A program made the translations under genes and the position numbers. A DNA stretch of 64,000 nt from Xenopus tropicalis. Taxonomy: Eukaryota; Chordata; Amphibia; Anura; Pipidae. The stretch covers positions 149,425,047 to 149,489,046 of the forward strand of contig NC_030678.2 in the NCBI RefSeq assembly GCF_000004195.4, in the 5' to 3' direction. Positions 10,480 to 19,139 of the stretch are shown one piece after another (position 1 is the stretch's first letter; every line of letters begins with the position of its first letter). The notes below the pieces were generated by a model that searched no databases, had not been told where the DNA came from, and was given only the letters and a program-made list of their open reading frames with translations.

Positions 10480-10825
10480 TTTCCATCAAAAAGGGTTTGG
10501 ATTCAGTTCGGCCAGGCTCCTTGATTTGGCCAAATCCTGCTAAAACTTTAGTAGGGGAGGGCCTGTAAATAAAACCGTGTTTTAAAGACACAACAACATT
10601 TGTAAATCAACAATCTTGAAAAAAAAATAAATAAATAAATTAGGGATTCAGCTTTTTCCAGCAAGGTTCAGCTGAATCGATGCCTCTGGCCCAAATCCAA
10701 ATCCTTAAACATGGAAGTTGAACATTTTTCAAGTGATTTTATCACCTTAGGATTTGGCTGAATCTTTCGCAATTCAGGGTTTGGCCAGATTCTAAAATAC
10801 TGGATTCAGTGCATCCCTAATAATA
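10480..10825. mobile_element. Degenerate frog repeat with GGATTCGGC / GATGCACC motifs
   Basis: Repeated pieces such as GGATTCAGTTCGGCCAG, GATTTGGCTGAATC and GGATTCAGTGCATCCCTAA, in both orientations, mark a decayed copy of a frog inverted-repeat element whose ends normally read TAGGGATGCACCGAATCC. The copy is interrupted by A-rich tracts. Related pieces are at 2.03-2.12, 19.98-20.11, 20.68-20.80 and 53.23-53.32 kb. Confidence 0.55.
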
Positions 10826-12127
10826 ATAATAAAAAAAAAAGCTCCAAGTGAAATAATCGTTATATTTTATTTTTTTCCTATTTCCATCTAGTTACAAAAA
10901 TGGAATTACACAAAAATTCTGGCATATTTTGAAAGCTTAAGGAAGAATAAAAAAAAAAAAAAAAAATACAATATGATATTGTTGTTTCCTGGGTAAACAA
11001 AAAAAGTCCCCACAAGGAAAGGCCCATAAAGTGAAAAAGCGCAAAATGTTCAAAAAGTGTCTGGCAATAAAGGTACCCGCATGTGACCAAATCAGCGGGC
11101 AGTGACAGGGTTAAATTCAAGTATTTCTTACATCGTCTAAAAGGTGCCAATAATTTTCCTCAGTCCATTTTACATTCTCATTAGTCAATCTCAGATTTAA
11201 TAGAAGCCAATTAACCTGCAGGTTTCTGGAGTGGGATTAAACTCAAACAAGCATTGGGAAAATATACAGACTACACTCAAATAAGCGTAGTATTGTCATT
11301 TATCTGCAATATTTACTTCCCTATTCTGGAAACTACCACCTCATCTGAAACAAAGCTCCCTGTGCTACATGTGTGCTACTCCTGTGTAACATACAGGTCA
11401 GCTGTCTCTGTAAACCCTGCTTCATACAAATTAACCATTTTAAAAAAAATATACTTTCAGTAGTATGTGCCATTGGGTAAGCCTAACTAGAAAATTGCCA
11501 TTTTAAGTACTAAGGGCCGCCCCCTGGGATCATAAGATTCCATTTAGCAGGCAGAAATCTTGAATGGTTCAGTATTGTTAAAATATGCAGTAACTGACAA
11601 AAAACAGTTAAAATGCTCCTGCTACCTTTTTTGTAAGCACCGACAAATTGTAAGTTAATACTACTTGGATTATATGTACGTTTTCACACTGTAATTGTAA
11701 TATTTTTAAATAAACAGATGATTGTTTGGGTAAATGCTTTCCTTCAAAACATCAAAAGCATGTACATGTAAACAGTGCAATTCAGAACACAAACCACAGT
11801 GACCTCAGCGCATGGATCCAATACCATTTGACTCCATTCAGTATGTTTCATGTATCACTATTAGTGAGAAAAGCAGATGCGGGTTGATGATTCAGCAGCA
11901 CAGCCTACACATCTATAAACACCAGATGATTCATTTTGCCACCTGTAAATGTAAGTTTTGCTTAAACACACTCCGGGATACAAACAGGTCACAATTTTAT
12001 TTTCACTTTTAAAGCTCCTGGGTTATTCTAAGGAGTTAAAAATAAAACTTTGCCTCTTCCCCAGCCCTGGGTGGGTCAGACACCAGCCATGGTTGCTACA
12101 GCGTGACAACAGGCTTTGGGTGGACTA
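10826..12127. other. AT-rich non-coding stretch
   Basis: No gene, RNA or intact mobile element is recognised. It contains A/T homopolymers and short random ORFs only. Confidence 0.5.
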
Positions 12128-12442
12128 TTAAAGGAAACCTATACCCAAAAACAACAAAGGTCTCTATAAAATATACTGCATTAAACAGCCCCAATGTGAA
12201 ACCCTGCTTTATCTAAATAAGTCAATTGGAAAATTGGCAGGGGGTCATACGATTCATGGTACACACTAACATGATAGGTCACATTAGCCATATAGGTTCT
12301 GTTTTTTTACCCCCACACTACTTCCTGTTACAGTCAGAGCTGCTTTATTTCCTGTCAGCTGATCTCAGAGGGAGCACACAGCCCATCACTAAATGGTGGC
12401 TTAAGGGAAAACATGTAAAAAGGCAAAAAATTTGCTTTACAT

Positions 12443-12485
<43 letters not shown>

Positions 12486-12591
12486 TATATACATATATAT
12501 ATACATATATATATACATATATATATATATATACATATATATATACATATATATATACATATATATATACGTATATATATATATGTATATA

Positions 12592-12638
<47 letters not shown>

Positions 12639-12663
12639 ATGTAAAGCAAATTTTTTGCCTTTT

Positions 12664-12699
<36 letters not shown>

Positions 12700-12704
12700 T
12701 ATAC

Positions 12705-12739
<35 letters not shown>

Positions 12740-12835
12740 GTATTATGTTTGGTAAAATTGTTTAACAGGCCACTTAATACGATAAAAACTTATCTGTTGA
12801 TAAAAGTATTTATTTTGGGGGTACAGTACCCAATC
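12128..12835. mobile_element. T2-type MITE interrupted by an expanded AT microsatellite
   Basis: The left end TTAAAGGAAACCTATACCC (TTAA at 12128-12131) and the right-hand segment TTATCTGTTGATAAAAGTAT ... TTTTGGGGGTACAGTACCC match, in opposite orientation, the copy at 43151-43813. The shared interior includes TGTCAGCTGATCTCAGAGGG and the AATGGTGG block. Where the 43-kb copy has a short AT-rich piece, this copy has about 250 bp of alternating TA, a second copy of the flank in inverse orientation, and CA-rich repeats (12416-12740). Confidence 0.75.
12416..12664. repeat. Palindromic AT-rich repeat with 31-bp perfect arms
   Basis: The left arm 12416-12446 (TAAAAAGGCAAAAAATTTGC...) is the exact reverse complement of the right arm 12634-12664. 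Between them lies about 187 bp of nearly pure alternating TA with CA/TG interruptions, itself close to self-complementary. The whole can extrude as a cruciform or fold as one long hairpin in RNA. The open frames here (Tyr-Ile repeats) are artefacts. Confidence 0.9.
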
Positions 12836-13298
12836 CAGCATCACAGATAGTTATGGCTGAAAAAAAAAAAAATGATTGTTGTGCCGCTGAGGTAACAGGG
12901 CATGAAGAGGTTAGTTAGTTATCATTGCTGCTGCCCCTCAGAGGCCAGTCGGCCACCTTCTTTTCTTCTAATTCAGAAGTGGGGAAAACCTTTCTATCTA
13001 TACGCGGATTACAGTTTCTTTATGCCAGACATCCTGTTTTGCAAGAAAAAAAATGTTTTCCCTTGGAGATGGGAAGTTACAGCCAAATCAGTATCTGAAA
13101 CTCAATATGTTGTGCCATACTTAAAATGAAAATACACTGAATAAAACACAGATATGAGTACCCAAAATTAACTGTAAACATCACATTTATTTTTGGCACA
13201 TTAAATAAGCAGAGAGTTAGTACAGGCATACAAGTATCATGTAAATGTACAAGAAAAAGCATTGAAATGACAAAAAATCATAACGCTGGGTTCATATT
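12836..13298. other. Non-coding stretch
   Basis: AT-rich sequence with short random ORFs. Nothing recognised. Confidence 0.45.
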
Positions 13299-13911
13299 TT
13301 AAGGGGTAGTTCATTTAAAAGATTGTATACCAACTTGTTCAACAAAAGTTCAATGAATAGGGCTTGTGCAGAACATATTTTTGCCTACAAAAACCAGATT
13401 TTTTGCTCTTTAAACTAAACAGGCTAAAAAGGAAAATTGAAACAACTCCATATTTGTGAGGTAGACAATGGAGGTGGGAGGGGGTTTTTATCCAATTATT
13501 TATTTTCCAAGAACCAAACATGGAGTAGCCTGTTAAGCGCAAGGAAAAAAAAAAACTTTTGCAATTAGAATAAAGCAAAATGTTCAGCATAAGCGCTATT
13601 CATTGCACTCATGTTAAACAAGGGGGTATATATATTGGCCCTTTAAGGTAGCAGTTTATGAGACTGGAATAGTTAGCAACTTTTCATTTGGTCTTCATTT
13701 TTTCCCCCAAATATAGTTTTTGAATTATTTGCCTTCTGCTACTGACCCAAACAATGTACGAAAAAAAAATAAAAAAAAAAAATATACTGCTCTGTAGATC
13801 TTTATATTCAGGCCCTCTACTATTTATCTTTCAAACCATTGCATGGTTGCTAGGGTGAATCAAACTCTAGCAACCAGATGCTTTTAGCTCCTGACACAAC
13901 CTGCAGAGCTG

Positions 13912-14344
13912 TTAAAGGAAAAGTAACACTAAAAATTTTTAAGTAAAAAATCTATTCTAACCAAGTATATAATGTAAATGATATATAAGTGATAAAGATG
14001 ATGTAAGTGCCAATTATTTTACTTTATCTTTTTTATTTTGGTTTGTTTAAAAATGCAAAATAAAAACCTTTAAAAAAAAAAATCTATTCTACCCTGCTCC
14101 AATAATTGCCCTATCCTGTAAACCACTTAGTATTTTGAATGCTTTATTAGAAAATACCTGCTAAAACTTGGCTTCCGGTCATTTGAAATAAGGTGATACG
14201 GCGAATGAAGGAGCAGCATCCACTATGCGAAGATCGATTGATCTACCCTAGCCTTCCTTCTGTATAGGAAGCAATCAGGCTAGGCTAGATCAATCGATCG
14301 TCGCATAGTGGATGCTGCTCCTTCGCAGTATTGCCTTATTTTAA
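13912..14344. mobile_element. MITE nested in the T2 element, carrying a large palindrome
   Basis: TTAA at 13912-13915 begins TTAAAGGAAAAGTAACAC, and TTAA at 14341-14344 closes the insertion. The outer element reads continuously across the two TTAA sites (CTGCAGAGCTG | ACAAAAAGCTAAATA). The interior ends in a long inverted repeat (14187-14340). The right terminus lacks the expected inverse of the left end, so the copy may be rearranged or composite. Confidence 0.65.
14187..14340. repeat. Imperfect 154-bp palindrome near the microRNA cluster
   Basis: The arms share GAAGGAGCAGCATCCACTAT, GCGA(A/C)GATCGATTGATCTA and CCTAGCCT in inverse orientation, with a few mismatches and one small bulge. The stem continues through TCCTTC/GGAAGCA to a tiny loop near 14266. 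Transcribed on the - strand, it lies about 237 nt beyond pre-miR-16 in the same primary transcript and would fold as a long hairpin. Confidence 0.9.
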
Positions 14345-14576
14345 ACAAAAAGCTAAATACGTCAAAAGCCACTAAAATAAAACACAAATAAATAAAGACC
14401 AACTGCAAATTCAGAATATCAGTCTATAATATTAAAAATGGATGTTTCTATGTTAAATCACCATCTTCATAAAGCAGCAGTTTCATGAACTGTAGATTGT
14501 TAAGCATAAAATACAGCTACTTTGTATAAAACAGCAAATCAGGGGACAGAGCAGCAGCTTGGGATTCCTGAGACAG

Positions 14577-14656
14577 GCCAACCTTACTCTAGCAGCACAG
14601 TTAATATTGGGACCATTTTAACACCAATATTTACGTGCTGCTAAAGGACTGCTGGC
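14577..14656 (-). ncRNA. mir16-1: pre-miR-16 (miR-16-1 orthologue)
   Basis: Read on the - strand, the 80-nt segment folds as a hairpin closed by GCCA/TGGC. The mature 5p arm occupies 14643 down to 14622 and contains UAGCAGCACGUAAAUAUUGG, identical to vertebrate miR-16 over the first 20 nt including the AGCAGCA seed. At position 21 it has U where human miR-16 has C. The 3p arm (about 14611-14590) reads CCAAUAUUAACUGUGCUGCU, close to the human passenger strand. The product guides Argonaute to cyclin, BCL2 and other targets in mammals. It is the downstream member of a two-hairpin cluster, 53 nt from pre-miR-15a. The symbol follows the human orthologue; the frog catalogue name may differ. Confidence 0.97.
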
Positions 14657-14709
14657 AACAGCACACAGATCATACAGCTAGAAATGCCAACCACTTGAGA
14701 GGAGGAAAG

Positions 14710-14792
14710 CCTTGTGTTTTGGCGGCAGCACAGTATGGCCTGCACCTCTGTGTAACCCACAAACCATTATGTGCTGCTACTTTACGTCAAGG
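14710..14792 (-). ncRNA. mir15a: pre-miR-15a
   Basis: On the - strand this 83-nt segment, the same length as the human precursor, begins CCUUG and ends CAAGG. The mature 5p product lies at 14779 down to 14758 and starts UAGCAGCACAUAAUGGUUUG, matching human miR-15a along all 22 nt. The 3p arm (about 14742-14721) reads GCAGGCCAUACUGUGCUGCC, near the human star strand. It shares its seed with miR-16, so the two act on overlapping targets. It is transcribed first, 53 nt before pre-miR-16, presumably from the long RNA that starts near 33 kb. The small + strand ORF over this region is spurious. Confidence 0.98.
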
Positions 14793-16590
14793 TCATTTTA
14801 ACCACCTTTTCATCAGTGACCTAAAGATTTAAAAAAAAAAAAAAAAAAGTTAATCCACAGCACACAAAAAGAGAACACATGCATGTGCACAAATACATGA
14901 AAACATTCCCTTGTCTGGCTCTTATTAAATACAACATATTCAACTGGATGAAAGTGCTTATAGTATTTCTTTAGGCTTCACTTATTTACATCATGAAGTG
15001 CATTAGATAGGCAGACAGACAAGACTGTTTGTTTGTTTTTTTAATTTGTTTTTATGCAGTCTTAACATTTCATTAATCGGTTGATATTTGGTAAAACATC
15101 TTGGCATATAGCCACACATTCTATTTAGAAAACCTCATTTGCACACATATATTATATATCTTTAGTCATGAGTGGATCCTACTGTAATAGCTGCACAGAT
15201 CAAAACTCAGTAACAGCTAAAAAAGCAGTGCCCTCTAGTGTCCACATTTTCATTAAAATGCAAAACTAAGCTATACAGGCCAGAAATCCTATTTGCAATG
15301 ATTCTAAAATCCCAGGATTGATTTTAAAACAACGGACAGCTTCATGCTTAATCAAACACTAACCCCTTATGTAATAAAAGGTGCAGTAACCAACAGCAAT
15401 GAATAAGTTTACTTTTTAACCAGGTGATCAGTCAGAGCTGCCAACCGATTGGTTGCTGTGGTGACCTGTAGTGCACACACCCCCTTAGGATTCAGCAAAA
15501 TGCTGCAAAAAGGGTTGGGGTGTAACCAGATTTGGAACGGAATTCAATTTTTAAGACTGACTTTGAGATGCAAATTATGTAATCCAGGAAAATAAAATCA
15601 ATTTATCAAAGAGACCAGTGGTGATCTTTTATTTTTTTCTATTTCCTGGATATTACATAATACATAAAAAAATAATTTAACCGTAGCCAAGCCATGGCTC
15701 TTGTTTAACCATTTCTGTACCAGCTGTGTTTTATAATACATTTACACTAAATGCCAGTCAATTATTTAGCATTTTGTGCTCTTTTGTCGTATTTCCCGCT
15801 TTAAAATCCAGTTTCTACAAAGCAGTGAACTCAGCAGTTCTATCCAGACTGAAAGGCAAAAGCTTAATTTACCAATCTAGGAATTCAAAATAGGCAAATA
15901 TCTTTATAGCAAAGTTAGCATTTATGGAAACTTCTGAAAATCTCATCAAACTTGCAATTGTCAGTATCAAATCTCCTACATGTCATAAGGTACTAATATT
16001 AAGCACAGGAATAGGATTGCCAGCCGCCTTCTGTACAGCGTGCATAGATTTCTGAAGCCTCAAATGTAGAGAAGTAAAAATGAAAATAATACACATGCAT
16101 TTCCTTGGCCAACACTTCAGAGCTTCCTACAATAAAATGGCCACTGTATGAGCCCCTAACAGTAAGATTACACCAGAAAGGGAAAGGTAAATATGCCTAT
16201 TAGCTTTACAAAAAATTTAATAATTCCTACAAAGCTTATCAGCAAGCCTTTTATACTTACAACTGCCCCAATTACAGCATTATCACCATAGGTATACAAA
16301 TGGTTTATCCCCATACAATATAACAATGCAGACATTAAATTTTGTTTCTTATATACTTTCTGCCAACATAAAAATTAAACAACCGACCAAATTGATAAAA
16401 ACACCCCGACCAAATTGATAACAAACACCCAAAACCATTAAAATAAGTCTTATCACATGACACTGCTTGCCAGTATGAGCATTACCATGTCACACAACAC
16501 AAATTACAGTTTTACAGGTAATGATCAACAGTGCAGGGTTATAAAATGTAATAAAGCAACACAATAAATATAATTAAAAATACATTTCAG
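14793..16590. other. Intronic-type AT-rich sequence
   Basis: No gene is seen. The only item picked out is the CTCF-like motif at 15223-15244. The rest is unremarkable AT-rich DNA. Confidence 0.5.
15223..15244 (-). promoter_or_regulatory. CTCF-like motif
   Basis: On the - strand the core reads ACACTAGAGGGCACTG, close to the vertebrate CTCF core (CCAC.AG.GGGC.). It lies about 430 bp upstream of pre-miR-15a in transcript direction. A motif match alone is weak evidence for occupancy. Confidence 0.35.
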
Positions 16591-16599
16591 AAAACAAAC

Positions 16600-16820
16600 A
16601 TTTTTAGAGCAACAATATAAAAAACAGAAAGAATTAAAGATATAATGTACTGTTGCCATACACTGGTAAACTGGTATGTTTGCATCAGAAACCCTACTAG
16701 CCTTTTTATAAACAAAGCAGCTGGGTACCCATGGGGGTAGATTAAAACTGAAATAAGGCTAAATGGCACAGGATAGGTAACAGATAACAGATGAGCTCTG
16801 TAGAATACAATGGTGAAAAC
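16600..16820. mobile_element. Decayed half of a T2-type MITE (AGGAACAGTAAC family)
   Basis: The segments TATAATGTACTGTTGCCATA, ACTGGTAAACTGGTATGTTT, AGCTGGGTACCCATGGGGG and AGGTAACAGATAACAGATGA match the left half of the copies at 22247, 23505 and 38035. Neither TTAA end is preserved. Confidence 0.65.
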
Positions 16821-17567
16821 ATAAGCAGAGGAGAAGAACAACATCTGCTAATCTAAATAAAATATTAAATATTTTTGTGTAACATTGCTTTTATAACAAA
16901 TGGCACAGATTTAGCTCAGGCATCTTACACATGGACCATGTTGTCAAACCATGCTAGTGTTGGCATAAAATGAGCTTGTGCAAATATATAAAACCAAACT
17001 ACTATAGCACTCTAGTAGTGTACCGTCTATATGTTCAAGACAAATCAGCATTGTTTGCTTACCAGTACAGTGGTCATGCATGGGTGTATTTATAGCTTGT
17101 GGGGGGGGGGGGGTGTTCATGTGGTTTCTGTATTGAAGAGTTTGATAGCACAGTTACATAAGAGTTGCATGCATTCTTTGGAAGTCTCTGTTCTTGTATA
17201 TATTCACTCTGTTTCTCCTCCGACACGGGACAGAATAGGATGGTGGGAGGTGTTCTGAGCAAAATACCAGTGACAGAACTTATGTAAGAGAATGACAAAT
17301 TTTTATCAAACAGATGATTCCAGCATTAGGCACATCTACATCCAGCAACAAACTGTAAGGGATAACAGGAATTCTAAAAATGCAACATTTTCATATTATC
17401 CACTGTAAAGTAGCAGTCATAACATGTGCTTAGCAGATTTCATACATAACATCGGTACGTTTTGGGGACATTTACCATCCAAATAACTATGTAAACTTCC
17501 TTAGTGTGCTCTGAGTAGATATTTAAAATATATTACTTTTTTTTTTTAACCAATATAGGACTATCAC

Positions 17568-17649
<82 letters not shown>

Positions 17650-18540
17650 TATACACACACACATATACACACACACACACATCAAATTGAAAAAGAGCAT
17701 TTATGAATCTTGTCTTGTGTGAGAATACTGCAGATCCTCCTCAATTAAGTTTTGCAACAGGGAGTGTGTGTATAAAAAAAAGATCCAGTTCTTTTACACA
17801 CAGTTATTTGCTGTCAAATATTTAGTAAAACATTAACAATCAAATTACTTAGCAAGATTTAAAATAAGAAGGATGGGGGGGGGGAGAGAATCATTTGTCC
17901 GATTCCCATTTTCAAGTATTAAGCAGCTGTGTGTCTCGAGCTGGGAGGAAAACATGTTTCACGTAACCGCCAAAATAACAATTTTGCAAGAAAGCAATAA
18001 AAATTGGATTTTATATTACTACTCAATGCACATTAAAAAAAAAAAAAAAAAAATTATATATGTTAGAAAAAGGCTAGTGTAATAGCCGAAAAGTCAGTCT
18101 TTTACAATAAACACCATTTCTTCTTCATAAGTCCTGTGAGTGTGGATCCTTTAGGTGTATGTGTATTATATTATATATCTCAAAGGTAGAAATATAAATA
18201 AAATATAAAACATGAAAAAATAGGAGCAACAACTGCACCTAATAGTTTTTTTTTTAATAGATAATGGCTTTGGCCCCACAATTCTGTGCTGTAAAATGGC
18301 CCAGTTTAATGACAGACATTAAAACATGTGCATGATTTATTAATTCAGATGCAATTTTGTTGCATTTTACTTGCTTACAGCAACAATGCTCAGGCAAGGA
18401 AACTGCTTTAGCATGTAATTCATTACAAGTCAGTGACACCCAGCTAAAAGGACACAAACAGCAATTTTGTGCAAGGCCCAAGCATAAAGGAATGCGCATA
18501 GCAATTGGAAAGATGTATCTTTACACTGCACCTTGCATTA
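16821..18540. other. AT-rich stretch with a long TA microsatellite
   Basis: A nearly pure (AT)n tract runs from about 17574 to 17643 and passes into CA-rich repeats to about 17680. Short G-runs are present at 17101-17113 and 17875-17884. No gene is seen. Confidence 0.7.
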
Positions 18541-18866
18541 AGCTGGCCACACACGTGGCAATTTTTGATCTTTCATGCGACCATCGGTTGCACAAAAGAT
18601 TGTTCCAACCCTCCACTGACATTCAGGGCTGAATCGTCAGATATGGAGGTAGAAACAATAGGATTTCTACCTCCTTCTGTCGATTCAGCCCCGAAGGCAG
18701 ATTTTGCTCAGACGCCTTCAATGGCGCCCAATCAAAATCTTTGGCGAGTCGACCGATATCAGCAGTCTTCTGCGATATTGGTCACCTCGCCGAGTTGCCA
18801 TACACGCACCGAATATCGTACGAAAAGAGGTTTCGTACGATATTAACGGTGCGTGTACCCCCAGCA
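18541..18866. mobile_element. TTA-flanked palindromic MITE (PIF/Harbinger-like)
   Basis: The left end AGCTGGCCACACACG and right end CGTGTACCCCCAGCA are imperfect inverted repeats flanked by TTA (18538-18540 and 18867-18869). The interior has smaller palindromes, for example GATTCAGCCC/GGGCTGAATC and AATATCGTACGAAA around GAGG. The same family is found intact at 44409-44692 in the other orientation. A three-base TTA/TAA target duplication is typical of PIF/Harbinger-class elements; no transposase is present. Confidence 0.8.
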
Positions 18867-18869
18867 TTA

Positions 18870-19136
18870 GGATAATGCCACACAGGGCTGTTTCTTGGCC
18901 TATGAAAAAACGCAGGCAGAGAATCAGCCCCTGTACTCGCATCAGCCTTCCTTTTTGCCTGCACTCAAAACGATTTAATCTGTATGGGTGCAGGAACATA
19001 TGGTGTATATCAACAAGAATCTCAAGTCTGCCATGTATGCCTGCACCCGGGCCGACATAATGGTTCTGGGTGCAGGAAAAGGAGGCGGTTGATGCCAGCA
19101 CAGGGACTAGAGAATCAGCTCCTTGTAGCATCTGCC
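18870..19136. mobile_element. Second TTA-flanked MITE, abutting the first
   Basis: The left end GGATAATGCCACACAGGGCTG starts right after the TTA that ends the preceding element, and the right end GTAGCATCTGCC is followed by TTA (19137-19139). Internal GGTGCAGGAA and CCTGCACCCGG arms match the GGCTAATGCCACAC family at 59077-59404 and 61250-61555. This copy is older and more diverged. Confidence 0.7.
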
Positions 19137-19139
19137 TTA

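Larger units (their letters stand above)
13299..14460. mobile_element. Old T2-type MITE, split by a younger MITE
   Basis: Pieces typical of the large frog T2 element are present in order: TTAAGGGGTAGTTC at 13299, then GTTTTTGAATTATTTGCCTT, TATTCAGGCCCTCTACTA, CATGGTTGCTAGGGTGAAT and CTAGCAACCAGATG. The block continues after the insertion with AACAAAAAGCTAAATAC, GACCAACTGCAAATTCAGAA and TATCAGTCTATAATATTA. A closely related copy is at 37800-38490. The left part (13310-13640) is unclear and the right end is not sharp. Confidence 0.6.

Noticed and set aside
12226..12765. ORFs encoding Tyr-Ile repeats
   Set aside because: Translations of the TA/CA microsatellite inside a MITE.
14635..14832. 65-codon + strand ORF over the microRNA cluster
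   Set aside because: It is antisense to pre-miR-15a and part of pre-miR-16, whose conservation is explained by the hairpins.
18505..19131. Overlapping ORFs of 60-137 codons
   Set aside because: They fall in two palindromic MITEs whose CpG-rich arms lack stops; no protein family is recognised.
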